Source of the DNA: Desulfovibrio sp. MES5
GTDB taxonomy: Bacteria > Desulfobacterota > Desulfovibrionia > Desulfovibrionales > Desulfovibrionaceae
Reading direction: 5' to 3'
Length of the DNA stretch: 64,000 nt
Assembly: GCF_002237645.1 (NCBI RefSeq)
Contig: NZ_MJUZ01000001.1
Coordinates: forward strand, 1 to 64,000
In this document: in pieces, positions 43,885 to 52,569 of the stretch
Layout of the letters: each line of letters starts with the position of its first letter
Position numbering within the stretch: position 1 is the stretch's first letter
Program-made: the position numbers and the translations under genes
The notes under the pieces: generated by a model
Seen by the model: only the letters and a program-made list of their open reading frames with translations
Databases searched by the model: none
Told to the model about the DNA's origin: nothing

Positions 43885-45171
43885 ATGCGCGTGCTGATTG
43901 TTGATGACGAGCCGGCGTTTGCCGGGCCTCTGGCCCAGCGTCTGAGCCTGCGCGGCATGGAAACGCGCACGGCCCATGATGCCGGTGATGCCCTGAATGT
44001 CTTGCACGACTGGCCTGCGGAACTGGTGTTTCTTGATGTGGGCCTGCCCGGCATGGACGGTGTGGCGCTGCTCAAGATCATGCGTGAAAAGCATCCCCAG
44101 ACGGATGTGGTGATGCTCTCCGGCGCTGCGGATATGGGCAAGGCCGTGCAGGCCATGCGCCGGGGGGCTTTCAACTGGCTTTCCAAGCCTGTGGACCTTG
44201 AACAGGTGCTGGAAGAGTGCCGCAAGGCGCAGGAACGCGCAGCCGTCCGGCAGGAAGCAGCCCGGCTGGCGGAAGCCGCGCGCTGGCGCAGCCTGGGCCG
44301 CGTGGCGGAAGGTGTGGCCCACGAGGTGAACAACCCGTTGAATATCGTGGTGCAGGCCGCCGGGCTCATACGCGACTGCCTGGAAGAGCCCGAGGCGCAG
44401 GCCCTGCCGGATATTGACGAGCTGCGCGAGGCCGTCAACACCATCCGTACGCAAAGCCTGCGCGTGCGCGAGATAACCCGCAAGCTGCTCATGGTCGGGC
44501 ATGGGCTGGACGCGCGCACGGGCCCGTTGGACGTCGCGGCGATCATTGACGAAGTTATAGAGCTGCTGCGCCACAGGTTTGATGCGACCGGCTTGCAGTG
44601 TCTGGTTGATCTTTCAGGCGCTTGCCTGCCTGAGGGGCAACGCATGGCAGACGATCTGGCCGTTGAGGACTGTTTGCGACCCTGGGGGTCCGCACCGGAG
44701 TTGCGGCAAATATTTTTGCATCTGTTTGAAAACGCTCTGGATGCCATGCCCCACGGCGGCGTTGTGCGCGTAACGGCCAAGGTAAGGCGTGACGGCCAGG
44801 GCAGGAGCTGGTATGATTTGCTGGTGGCTGACACCGGCCCTGGCATAGCGCCGGACATAATGCCCCATATTTTTGAACCATTCTTCAGTTCGCGTGCCCT
44901 TCAAAGCGGATGCGGCAGTCATGACCAATACCATGACAGCCACAGCGGCAGCGCCATGCGCCCCGGTTCTGCAGCACAATCCCATATGGGCCGCTATGCG
45001 GGTCTCGGTCTTGCCGTAGCCCGTTCACTGGCGCACGCGCGCGGCGGTGAGCTCTCCGCCGTAAACAGCCAGGAAGGCGGGGCAGTCTTCTGCCTCAGTC
45101 TCCCCTTGGCGCAAATGCCCTCAGCCACCGGTCAGGCTGTGGGCGACCGCTCTCCGGGCGGCGGCCTTTGA
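43885..45171 (+). CDS. receiver-histidine kinase hybrid (soluble)
   Basis: The 428-residue cytoplasmic protein starts at ATG 43885 with GGGAG upstream. Residues 1-118 are a receiver (Asp51 in LVFLDVGLPGMDG; Lys in WLSKPVDLE). The kinase follows with GRVAEGVAHEVNNPLNIV (His near 146), N-box LFENALDAMP, G1 VADTGPGIAPDIM and G2 YAGLGLAVARSL. There is a low-complexity insert (CGSHDQYHDSHSGSAMRPG) in the ATP lid. No membrane segment is present, so the input is probably phosphate from the upstream kinases. Confidence 0.92.
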   Translation: MRVLIVDDEPAFAGPLAQRLSLRGMETRTAHDAGDALNVLHDWPAELVFLDVGLPGMDGVALLKIMREKHPQTDVVMLSGAADMGKAVQAMRRGAFNWLSKPVDLEQVLEECRKAQERAAVRQEAARLAEAARWRSLGRVAEGVAHEVNNPLNIVVQAAGLIRDCLEEPEAQALPDIDELREAVNTIRTQSLRVREITRKLLMVGHGLDARTGPLDVAAIIDEVIELLRHRFDATGLQCLVDLSGACLPEGQRMADDLAVEDCLRPWGSAPELRQIFLHLFENALDAMPHGGVVRVTAKVRRDGQGRSWYDLLVADTGPGIAPDIMPHIFEPFFSSRALQSGCGSHDQYHDSHSGSAMRPGSAAQSHMGRYAGLGLAVARSLAHARGGELSAVNSQEGGAVFCLSLPLAQMPSATGQAVGDRSPGGGL

Positions 45172-45213
45172 CGGCCGCCCCCGGGTGGCGTTGACGCGCA
45201 AGATGCGTCAATG

Positions 45214-45243
45214 AAAAATCCCGGCACGAACCGGGATTTTTTA
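45214..45243 (+). terminator. intrinsic terminator after the phosphorelay cluster
   Basis: AAAAATCCCGG pairs with CCGGGATTTTT across a short loop, followed by TTATTTG. A smaller TTGACGC/GCGTCAA hairpin (45191-45211) sits just before it. It is 40 bases past the hybrid kinase stop. Confidence 0.88.
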
Positions 45244-45309
45244 TTTGCAGCTTTATCTGCAATGCTGCCGCCTGTCCGGCCATGCCATCAGATCAAACTA
45301 CCTCTGAAA

Positions 45310-45436
45310 TGCTTTATAGTTAAATTCGTCATTCTGCCGAATCCTGTGGTTTTTGGCTGAAGTTGCGCCATGTTGCGGGGCGCTGATCCTCGAGCAACTT
45401 TCAAGCATGTACCCTTTTTCAACGTTGCATGCTTTA
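45310..45436 (-). repeat. palindromic 3' element, AGAGCAT family, copy 3 (diverged)
   Basis: On the minus strand AAAGCATGCAACG..GGGTACATGCTT, then CTCGAGGATCAGCGCCCCGCAACATGGCGCAAC and a late TTCGGCAGAATGACGAATTTAA match the order of copies 1 and 5, with more changes. It begins at the stop of the Cys-rich frame at 45434. Confidence 0.6.
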
Positions 45437-45718
45437 AGGGGTCTGGCAGATTTTTGCGGGCGGTACGGCTGATGTTTGCCGTGCGCCCGTACTGCGGACA
45501 CTGCCGCAGCAGCGTTTACTGCAACAGCCGTTGCTGCAACAGCCTTGGCCGCACGCCTTGGACGCAGCCGCCTTGTCATTGCAAAAGCCGATCAGCTTTT
45601 CCCAATGAACCGCCGCATCCTGCCAACAGTTCAGGTGTGAGCTCCTGCTCGCGTACGCAGTCGCGCGTCCTGCCTTTGGCGTCAGGCGGCAAAACGTGGA
45701 TGGGCGTGTTGGATGCAC
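45434..45718 (-). CDS. possible small cysteine-rich protein
   Basis: From GTG 45718 a 94-residue frame runs to a TAA at 45434. Its second half looks coding: NCWQDAAVHWEKLIGFCNDK, then CGQGCCSNGCCSKRCCGS with seven cysteines. The first half looks less coding, and a neighbouring frame reads better there, so a frameshift or different start is possible. No ribosome binding site stands out. A family repeat begins exactly at its stop, as it does after four other minus or plus frames. Function unknown. Confidence 0.3.
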   Translation of the reverse strand: MHPTRPSTFCRLTPKAGRATAYASRSSHLNCWQDAAVHWEKLIGFCNDKAAASKACGQGCCSNGCCSKRCCGSVRSTGARQTSAVPPAKICQTP

Positions 45719-45729
45719 CCGGCAAGGGG

Positions 45730-46326
45730 CTACTCGGCGTTCTCGCCGAGGTTGTTCAGCCATTGCGCCATGCGGGCGGTCTGTTCCAGATACCACATCG
45801 AAGCAATAAGCGGAGAAAGCGTGCCGCCGTCAGGGTCATACATGGCGGAGGAGCCGTTTTTGCGCAGGCTTTCCCAGGCGACTACAGCTTCATGCAGTGA
45901 CTTGGCGCGTTCTTCTCCCAAAACAGGGGCCAGGGCGACCTGCTTGAGGGCGATGACCTTCTCCAGTCGCTCCAATTCCGCAGCAATGCAATCCTGCATG
46001 TCAGTGGTCACGCCAGCTGCGCGGTCCATGCAGGCCTGGTAGGCGGGGCTGAACAGACTGTCAGCCTGTGCTGGAGAAAAGTCGTCCTGATCTGCATCCG
46101 GGGCGGTGCTCTGGCTGCCTGTCGGCGGATTCACGGAGGCAGGCGTATTGCCGACTGCGTTTGTCTGGGCGTTTTTTGCCGAAGGAGCGCCAGAGCCGTT
46201 CGTATGGACGGTCGGGGCTTCAGCGTGGCGCTCTGCGCTGAATGCGGGTGGGGCAGTGAACAGTAGAGCCAGCATGGCCAACGCAGGCAAAATTACGCGA
46301 AAAGATTTCAGACAGCTTCGCAACAT
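45730..46326 (-). CDS. secreted LprI/DUF1311-like protein
   Basis: The 198-residue protein starts at ATG 46326 behind AAGGAG, with signal peptide SFRVILPALAMLALLFTAPPAFSA. A 60-residue Ser/Thr/Pro/Asn-rich linker precedes YQACMDRAAGVTTDMQDCIAAELERLEKVI, which has the Cys-x(12)-Cys helix pattern of the lysozyme-inhibitor LprI N-terminal (DUF1311) family. Periplasmic location is clear; lysozyme inhibition is only a family suggestion. Confidence 0.75.
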   Translation of the reverse strand: MLRSCLKSFRVILPALAMLALLFTAPPAFSAERHAEAPTVHTNGSGAPSAKNAQTNAVGNTPASVNPPTGSQSTAPDADQDDFSPAQADSLFSPAYQACMDRAAGVTTDMQDCIAAELERLEKVIALKQVALAPVLGEERAKSLHEAVVAWESLRKNGSSAMYDPDGGTLSPLIASMWYLEQTARMAQWLNNLGENAE

Positions 46327-46510
46327 CCTGGACTCCTTGATGAATAAAACAACCAGCAGCTTCAGTGTACGCGCAGGGCCAGAGGGGCGCAAGGGCGGAG
46401 GCGCAGACGCAGCGCCACAAAGCTTCCGTGCGCAAGGTCTGTCTGACCGCCTGGGCAATTTCACGCTCAGCCGCTCTGACGGCTGCGCGAGTCGGTGCAG
46501 GCCGCGGCAC

Positions 46511-46562
46511 TTTTGTGCAGCGTCAGATCATTTATCCTCGTTCAAAGGGCAAATGTTCTAAC
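46511..46562 (-). repeat. palindromic 3' element, AGAGCAT family, copy 4 (partial)
   Basis: On the minus strand TAGAACATTTGCCCTTTGAACGAGGATAAATGATCTGACGCTGCAC retains the first hairpin and the start of the tail. The first bases are part of the repressor gene's stop codon at 46558-46560. Confidence 0.6.
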
Positions 46563-47247
46563 GGTATTCGCGCCCGGACCAGAGAACCCGGCCAATAACC
46601 CTGAACTGGTCGGCCATGTCGCCGCGCAAGTCCAAACTGACAGGGGGATATGCCGGATTGACGCTGTGCAGTATGATCTTGCCAGGAACCTTGTCAATAC
46701 GTTTGATATAGATAGCGTCCTCAAAGCCCACTGCGTACAGGCGGCCGGGGCTGATTTCCGTCTGCCCCTTGTCCAGCAGCACCAGATCGTTGTCAAAGAT
46801 TTCAGGCACCATGCTGTCGCCGGATACGCGCATCAGCACCATACGCCTGGGGTTGCCCTTGCGGCGCAAAAAATCGCCTCTGAAGGCATAGCTGTCATCA
46901 CTGCGTTCGCTGACCTCAAGGCTGCCCGTACCGGCGGAAAGCCGCGCTTCAGCCAGAGGAATATGGATAAGGTCTGCTTCACTGTCTGGCGAAGCTGCGG
47001 GAAGCTCACCCTCCGCCGCTTCGGGAAGGCGCATGGGGCCGCTGCCAAAGAAGAGCCAGTGCGCGTTTACGTTGGTTTCTGCCGCGCATTCCTGTATCCA
47101 GGCTGGCGGCACTTCGCCGCGCTTGCGCGCGCCGCTGACGGACTGGGGGGTGATGCCCAGAGCGCGCGCCAGTTCAGCGTCGCTCGTGGCGTTCAGAGCC
47201 AGCATGAGCCTTTGCAGGGTCGCTTCGAAGCCGGTTTTTTCGGTCAT
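46558..47247 (-). CDS. CI/LexA-like repressor with S24 peptidase domain
   Basis: The 229-residue protein has an N-terminal phage-CI type HTH (residues 8-65; SDAELARALGITPQSVSGARKRGEVP). A cleavage-type Ala105-Gly106 (RLSAGTGS) and an S24 domain with Ser145 (VSGDSMVPE) and Lys182 (IYIKRID) follow. These are the nucleophile and general base of RecA-stimulated self-cleavage. The ATG at 47247 has GAGGT upstream. No prophage genes accompany it. Palindromes built on ATCAA/TTGAT lie 160-235 bases upstream and are candidate operators. Confidence 0.9.
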   Translation of the reverse strand: MTEKTGFEATLQRLMLALNATSDAELARALGITPQSVSGARKRGEVPPAWIQECAAETNVNAHWLFFGSGPMRLPEAAEGELPAASPDSEADLIHIPLAEARLSAGTGSLEVSERSDDSYAFRGDFLRRKGNPRRMVLMRVSGDSMVPEIFDNDLVLLDKGQTEISPGRLYAVGFEDAIYIKRIDKVPGKIILHSVNPAYPPVSLDLRGDMADQFRVIGRVLWSGREYR

Positions 47248-47408
47248 GGCATACCTCGCGGGCCGCGTCAGCCGTGCCTTCAAGCTGGGCATGCCGCGCG
47301 GCGGGCCTTGATCAGCCCGTACACTACGGGCTGTGGGGTTTTGTGAGGGCTGGCAATGTTTCTGACGGGCGGCATGCCCACCAAAAGCGTATATGCCAGG
47401 GTCAGGCT

Positions 47409-47485
47409 ATCAATCTTGATGCAGGCAGGCAAGGATTTTATCAACTTTAAGTTGATAAATGTTTTCTATGGGTAATCAAAAAATG
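47409..47485. promoter_or_regulatory. cluster of ATCAA/TTGAT palindromes, putative repressor operators
   Basis: The best site (47437-47459) is TTTATCAACTT-T-AAGTTGATAAA, a perfect 11-bp inverted repeat about one central base. ATCAA-TC-TTGAT lies at 47409-47420, and AATCAAAAAATGATTGAT lies just beyond at about 47473-47490. All share ATCAA/TTGAT half-sites and lie between the FUSC-type gene and the repressor gene, where autoregulation would act. Confidence 0.6.
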
Positions 47486-47522
47486 ATTGATGAAATATGT
47501 AATTGTTTTTCACTGCGTTGCG

Positions 47523-48533
47523 TCAGCTTTGTTTATTCGCGGTCTGTTGTTTTGCGCGAGCCAGCAGTCTGAGGGTCAGGTTGGCCACAAGAACGCCGCC
47601 GCAGGCCAGGATAGTGTCGATCAGCCGCCAGCCGAGCAGGGATATGTCGCCCCCCGTAGTCAGCATGGCCATGTCCACAAGCAGGAGCACGCTGAAGGTA
47701 ATGATAAAGCTGAACTGCATGTAGTGTCCGGCCTGGGCGTAAGGGATGAAAAGGGCGACCAGGGCGATGCAGCCGGCAAGGGGCAGGGGGGCCTGTATGT
47801 TGAATACTACCGGAGCCGCCGCAGCAACGCCAAGCACCGTGCCCAGGGCCCGGTCGCGTATGCGCCGCAGTTCGGTCGCGCCGTCACTGTGCATGACAAA
47901 GAGCACGGTCAGCCCCACCCATGCAGGATGACTGAAATTCAGATTGCGCGCAGCCAGCGTGCAGAGCAGCACCGTAAGGGGCACCGCCACGCCGTAAAGG
48001 TGGTCATTGACGGCCCCGCTCATGAAATCCCTGAATTCTTCAAAGGGGCTTGCTCCGTGCCCCTGCCCGCTGCCAAACGGTATGCCCAGCACGCTGAGCG
48101 TCGCGCCCAGGGCAAGCCCCGACATGAAGACGCCCGCCGAAGACAGAGAGTTGGTCAGGCCAAAATGGGTCAGCAGGGCGGCGGCGGCCATATTTTTGAC
48201 CACAAGGCTGAGGTAGGCCTGATCGGGGCGCGGCAGGGCGGCAATCCAGCTGAATATAACCAGAGGGATAAGAGCAAGGTTGTTATTGCCCTGTGTAAAA
48301 ACGCCCACAGCGGCTGCCAGGCACACAAGCAGCCCACCCGCGCCGATGCACAGCACGCGCGGCAAGGGCGTGTACCGTGGTGCAATAAACAGGGCAAACA
48401 GTGCTCCCAGCGCGCCCAGCAGGGCGATGTCCGGTTTGTTCCATGCCTGGCTGACGCCTATGGGTATGCACATGGCCAGCAGGTAAAGAACGCCTCGAAC
48501 CATGAAATCACGTGTTTGCGGGGAAATGGGCAT
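47523..48533 (-). CDS. FUSC-type (aromatic acid exporter-like) membrane protein
   Basis: The 336-residue polytopic protein has two blocks of hydrophobic helices separated by a roughly 30-residue cytoplasmic stretch (GIPFGSGQGHGASPFEEFRD). The second block contains HPAWVGLTVLFVMHSDGATELRRIRDRALGTVLGV, the conserved region of FUSC/YccS/AaeB-type proteins, which export aromatic acids. It lacks the large soluble domains of E. coli YccS, so it is a short form. GGAG lies before the ATG. It diverges from the chemoreceptor gene. Confidence 0.8.
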   Translation of the reverse strand: MPISPQTRDFMVRGVLYLLAMCIPIGVSQAWNKPDIALLGALGALFALFIAPRYTPLPRVLCIGAGGLLVCLAAAVGVFTQGNNNLALIPLVIFSWIAALPRPDQAYLSLVVKNMAAAALLTHFGLTNSLSSAGVFMSGLALGATLSVLGIPFGSGQGHGASPFEEFRDFMSGAVNDHLYGVAVPLTVLLCTLAARNLNFSHPAWVGLTVLFVMHSDGATELRRIRDRALGTVLGVAAAAPVVFNIQAPLPLAGCIALVALFIPYAQAGHYMQFSFIITFSVLLLVDMAMLTTGGDISLLGWRLIDTILACGGVLVANLTLRLLARAKQQTANKQS

Positions 48534-48997
48534 GCAAGCTCCAAAGGATCAGCGAAACCAGTTGTATTGTGTTTTGCCACCTAGTTACTACATGGTATAT
48601 AGGCAGGCATACTAAGGTCAAATGTGCCGTGCGCGCCTCGGATAATCCTGCCTCGTTCAATTATATCAGGGCGGTTGCCTTTAGTCGCTGGCAAGAGGTA
48701 CGCTGTCGGCACATGTCAGCTTCGTGGCCGCCCGTGTGCGGAAGTCTTACGGTACTGTCTTGTCTTTTTGGCAAGCTGCTGACAAGCTGAGAGTATGATA
48801 CCCGTATCATACTGAGGATGGGCCGGAGCAGGCCGTTTTTTTGCAGAAAAGCTCAGGGCGTTTTCTGGCGCTCTTAAGAAACGGGCCAGACTGGCGATTA
48901 ATTGTATATGCTGACAGATCCCTGAAACATGATGGGGCAACCAGATCCCGAATGCCATTTGAAAGTGTCTGAAGGGTGAGAACAGGCAGAGGAGGTT
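48534..48997. other. divergent intergenic region between the FUSC-type and chemoreceptor genes
   Basis: No gene is supported. It holds the promoters of both flanking genes and one perfect palindrome at 48792-48813. A TGGCAAG-N6-GCT near 48694 has the GG/GC spacing of sigma-54 sites but poor flanks. Confidence 0.4.
48792..48813. promoter_or_regulatory. perfect palindrome AGTATGATAC-CC-GTATCATACT
   Basis: Two 10-base arms are exact reverse complements around CC. The symmetry and 22-bp size fit a dimeric repressor site. It lies 191 bases before the chemoreceptor start and 259 bases before the FUSC-type start. No second copy is seen in the window, and the cognate regulator is unknown. Confidence 0.6.
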
Positions 48998-49003
48998 ATG
49001 TAC

Positions 49004-51094
49004 ATGACTATCAAAGTAAGGGTTATTCTGGGATTGCTGCTGACAATCGCTATCATGGCGGGCAGCACCATACCCTATGTAACCAGCAAAATGAATGATA
49101 ACGCGGAACAGGCATATCTGGACGCCTCAGGGGAACAGCTGCAGATTATGGGCAGCTATATCGAGGAATTCATTGGCGAAGCCGAGCGCAACCTTGCTGT
49201 TCTGGCGGCCAATGAGATGCTGATCAATGCCGAAGGGCTTTTTCCCAGCTACGTGAACAAAACGAGCGAGACCCTCTATAAGCGCTCCGACCTTGGCCCG
49301 GAGGCCGCCAGGGCCATCCGGCCCATAGTGCGTCTGGCTGAGGTGAACCCCTCCTACGCGGAAATTTACGTGGGATATCCTGACGGCAGTTACGGAACCT
49401 CGATGAAGGAGGGGCCGGTCCCCGGGGGATACAATTCTTCCAAGCGACCCTGGTATGTAGGCCGTATGAACTCGGACAAGGACGTGGGCCTCGCCGACAG
49501 CTATCTGTCCATTACAGGCGAGCTGGTGCTGGCCGTGACGCACAGCATGCGTGGCCCCAATGGCGAAATCAAGGGCATACTTGGAGCCGATGTCTCACTC
49601 AAGGGCCTTTCTGACAAGTTTGCCACGCTGAATTTCGGCAGTACCGGTTATTTTATGCTCATTGAAAATACCGGGCGCATCCTTTGCGATCCCAGAGACA
49701 AGGAGCTTACCGGCAAGATTATAGGCAAGGAAGTCAAGGATCCGGGCCTTGAACAGATGTTCAAGGCCAAGGATGGCCTTGTGCTCACCCGTATAAAGGA
49801 TGTGCCGGTTCGCGCCAACGTGTTTACCACCCGCTTTGGCTGGAAGATTGCCGTCATTCAGGATGAGAGCGAAATTTTCGCCAGCGCCAATGAGGCCATC
49901 CGTTCCGTGTCCGTCATCTATGGAATCGTGACGGTCATCATGCTGGTTGTGGCCTGGGGCATCGTGCGGTCCATTAACCGTCCTCTGCGCCTGATTGTTA
50001 TAGAGGCGGACAAGATTGCCCAGGGCGACCTTAACGTGCACCTTGAACCGCGTGATTTTTACGGTGAACTGGCCGAATTGCGGCATTCGCTGCTGAATAT
50101 GGTCACCAATCTGCAAAATATGATTGAAACCGCGCAGCAAAAGAGCAAAGAGGCTGAAGAACAGGCTCTGGTGGCCAAGGCCGCCACAGAACAGGCCGAA
50201 GCAGCGCGGCAGCAGGCTGAGAGCGCCAGGCGCGACGGCATGCTTGCAGCCGCCAGTCAGCTGGAAGAGGTGGTGTCCATCATCTCCTCCGCGTCCAATG
50301 AGCTTTCGGCCCGCATAGATCAGTCAAGCCATATATCAACGGAATCCGCCACTCGCCTCGGCGAGGCCGCCACGGCCATGAACCAGATGAACGCCACCGT
50401 GCGCGAAGTGGCGGGCAACGCTTCTTCCGCATCGACCATGTCGGACGAAACGCGGGGCAATGCCGAAAACGGCGCGCAGATTGTGCTGCAGGCTCTGAAG
50501 AGCATTGATCAGGTTCACAGCGTCTCAATGGAGCTCAAGGACGACATGTCCCAGCTGAATGAGCACGCCCAGGCCATCAACCGCATCATGGGCGTCATTT
50601 CGGATATCGCTGACCAGACCAACCTGCTGGCGCTCAATGCCGCCATTGAGGCCGCACGCGCCGGCGACGCGGGACGGGGCTTTGCCGTGGTTGCCGACGA
50701 AGTGCGCAAGCTGGCTGAAAAGACCATGGCGTCCACCCAGGATGTGGGCAATGCCATCAAGGCGATTCAGGAAAGTACTGCCAAGAGTGTCGGCGGTATG
50801 GACAAGGCGCTTGCAGAAGTTGAAACCGCCACCGGCTTTGCCCGCCAGTCTGGTGAAGCTTTGCGCCAGATTGTGCAAAATGTGGAAACCACGGCGGATC
50901 AGGTGCGGGCCATTGCCACGGCCAGTGAAGAGCAGTCTGCCGCCAGCGAAGAGATCAACGAATCCATCCTGCAGGTCAATGACATGTCCGGGCAGACAGC
51001 CCAGGCCATGAGCGAAGCAAACCATGCGGTGAACGAACTTGCGCAGCAGGCGCGTCGCCTGAGCGCGCTTATCGAGAATATGAAAAAGGCCTGA
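49004..51094 (+). CDS. methyl-accepting chemotaxis protein with dCache sensor
   Basis: The 696-residue receptor has TM1 (about 6-24), a periplasmic dCache domain (about 30-280; [25 protein letters not shown], then [15 protein letters not shown]), TM2 (about 300-322) and HAMP. A Gln/Ala coiled coil is followed by the signalling tip [42 protein letters not shown]. Two ATGs occur; 49004 has GGAGG at better spacing than 48998. dCache domains commonly bind amino or organic acids. It has no C-terminal CheR-docking pentapeptide. Confidence 0.95.
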   Translation: MTIKVRVILGLLLTIAIMAGSTIPYVTSKMNDNAEQAYLDASGEQLQIMGSYIEEFIGEAERNLAVLAANEMLINAEGLFPSYVNKTSETLYKRSDLGPEAARAIRPIVRLAEVNPSYAEIYVGYPDGSYGTSMKEGPVPGGYNSSKRPWYVGRMNSDKDVGLADSYLSITGELVLAVTHSMRGPNGEIKGILGADVSLKGLSDKFATLNFGSTGYFMLIENTGRILCDPRDKELTGKIIGKEVKDPGLEQMFKAKDGLVLTRIKDVPVRANVFTTRFGWKIAVIQDESEIFASANEAIRSVSVIYGIVTVIMLVVAWGIVRSINRPLRLIVIEADKIAQGDLNVHLEPRDFYGELAELRHSLLNMVTNLQNMIETAQQKSKEAEEQALVAKAATEQAEAARQQAESARRDGMLAAASQLEEVVSIISSASNELSARIDQSSHISTESATRLGEAATAMNQMNATVREVAGNASSASTMSDETRGNAENGAQIVLQALKSIDQVHSVSMELKDDMSQLNEHAQAINRIMGVISDIADQTNLLALNAAIEAARAGDAGRGFAVVADEVRKLAEKTMASTQDVGNAIKAIQESTAKSVGGMDKALAEVETATGFARQSGEALRQIVQNVETTADQVRAIATASEEQSAASEEINESILQVNDMSGQTAQAMSEANHAVNELAQQARRLSALIENMKKA

Positions 51095-51112
51095 TGGCGC
51101 TCGCATAAATAG

Positions 51113-51245
51113 AGCATGTAACTTTGAAAAAAGTTACATGCTCTGACTCTGTACGAGAGTGCAGCGGGCCACAATGCAGCGTGGATTCAGCCGAAGATCG
51201 CATTTCTCGGCTGAATGACAGATTGGAATGCGCCGCATTTCAAAG
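51113..51245 (+). repeat. palindromic 3' element, AGAGCAT family, copy 5
   Basis: AGAGCATGTAACTTT and AAAGTTACATGCTCT form a perfect hairpin. CTGTACGAGAGTGCAGCGGGCCACAATGCAGCGTGGAT and a second perfect stem TTCAGCCGA/TCGGCTGAA follow, then TGACAGATTGGAATG. It starts 18 bases after the chemoreceptor stop and is sense to it. Confidence 0.85.
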
Positions 51246-51256
51246 TGACTCCGGTC

Positions 51257-51293
51257 AAAAGGCGGATACCCGTTCGACGGGTATCCGCCTTTG
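51257..51293. terminator. strong bidirectional terminator
   Basis: AAAGGCGGATACCCGT pairs perfectly with ACGGGTATCCGCCTTT across a TCG loop, with A-run before and T-run after. It closes the chemoreceptor transcript and can also stop the proX-side transcript running the other way. Confidence 0.88.
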
Positions 51294-51625
51294 TGCAAGG
51301 CTTGCGACGACTCGTGGCGTGAAAGGTCCGTCTGGCGGGCCTCATGTGCGGGGCAGAATCCAGGGCAAAAATACCCTGAAAACGTCTGGCGTTCATGATA
51401 TGCCCCCTGGTCGGCACTGTTCCGGCCCGGGGGCATTTTTGTTTTGGCTGCATGGCGCCCTGCTTATGGCAGGGCCGGGAACTTTCCACCGCTCCCCAGC
51501 CCATGCCAGCCCATGCCAGCCAGGGCAGGCCAGGGCCAGGCAGGGCGGCCAGCGCAGGTCATGCAGGCCTGTGCCCGTCAGTACACTGGTCAGCGCTTAC
51601 TGGTGCGCCGCATGAGCGGGTGAAC

Positions 51626-52489
51626 TTATTTTTGCAGCCACGCGTCAACCTGTTCAGGATGGTCTTTCATGAACTGGCGGGCGTTTTTCAGCGGATCCGC
51701 CCCTTGTTCCTGATTTTTGGCCATGAGCTGCTGCAACTGGTCCGCCCCGGTGAAGGAGAATTTGGACAGGAAGGCGTGCGCGTCTGGATGATCCTTTTTC
51801 AAGCCTTTGCGCCCAACATTGTAAATGGCTTCCTCAGTGCCAAGGCTGCCCTTGGGGTCGTCCAGATAGTGCAGGGGCCAGCGTCCGAACATCCAGTGGG
51901 GCGACCAGCCTGTGACGACAATCCATTGCTTCTTGCGAATGGCCTCCGCCAGGATGGAGGTCATGATGGCATCGCTCCCGTCGACCAGTTCCATATTATC
52001 TATGCCGTAATCCTTCATAAGCTTTTCCGTCAGAAGCATGATGGCTGATCCGGGGTCAATGCCGATTATCCGTTTCTGAAATTTATCAGCGTTGGCTTTC
52101 AGTTCCTCAACAGACTTCAGGGGCACATAGTCGGGCACGGCAAGACCCAACCGCGCGCCACCAGTAAGCTTGCCCAGAATTTCCAGCTTGTCCTTGTATT
52201 TTTCGTACATATCCTTGTGGGTATTGGGCAGCCATGCGGTAACCGTGGCGTCGGCGTCGCCCGTGGCCAGGCTGGTCCAGAGGATGGGAAGCGTGACGGG
52301 CAGCAACTCAACCTTATAGCCCAACCTGTCTTCAAGCACCGCCTTGGCCAGATGGCTTGAAGCTTTGGCGCAGGCCCATTCCACGTAGACGATCTTGAGG
52401 GTTTTGTCCTCTTTCGTATCCTTGGCTGTGGCGTTGACGGCCAGCAGCATGACGGCGGCCAGGGCAATGCCCAGTATGCGAAGTTTCAT
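51626..52489 (-). CDS. proX: glycine betaine/proline ABC transporter, substrate-binding protein
   Basis: The 287-residue protein has a signal peptide (LRILGIALAAVMLLAVNATA) and an OpuAC-type domain: LKIVYVEWACAKASSHLAKAVLEDRLGYKVE, DADATVTAWLPNTHKDMYEKY and the Trp-rich VVTGWSPHWMFGRW, whose aromatics fit a quaternary-ammonium cage. The ATG at 52489 follows AAGGAGTACCC. It is the last gene of proV-proW-proX, after a 267-base gap. Betaine or related osmolytes are the likely substrate. Confidence 0.92.
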   Translation of the reverse strand: MKLRILGIALAAVMLLAVNATAKDTKEDKTLKIVYVEWACAKASSHLAKAVLEDRLGYKVELLPVTLPILWTSLATGDADATVTAWLPNTHKDMYEKYKDKLEILGKLTGGARLGLAVPDYVPLKSVEELKANADKFQKRIIGIDPGSAIMLLTEKLMKDYGIDNMELVDGSDAIMTSILAEAIRKKQWIVVTGWSPHWMFGRWPLHYLDDPKGSLGTEEAIYNVGRKGLKKDHPDAHAFLSKFSFTGADQLQQLMAKNQEQGADPLKNARQFMKDHPEQVDAWLQK

Positions 52490-52527
52490 GGGTACTCCTT
52501 TTTTAAAAGGTTGTTCGGGAACGTTTA

Positions 52528-52569
52528 CACTTTGCGAACGTCCATTTGCGAACGTCCATTCACAAAGTG
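52528..52569 (-). repeat. two perfect 14-bp tandem repeats within an inverted repeat, proW-proX gap
   Basis: TTTGCGAACGTCCA occurs twice in tandem (52531-52544, 52545-52558). The pair is bracketed by CACTTTG (52528-52534) and CAAAGTG (52563-52569). In the transcript this can form a hairpin about 20 bases before the proX ribosome binding site, so it may tune proX relative to proVW. Confidence 0.6.
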
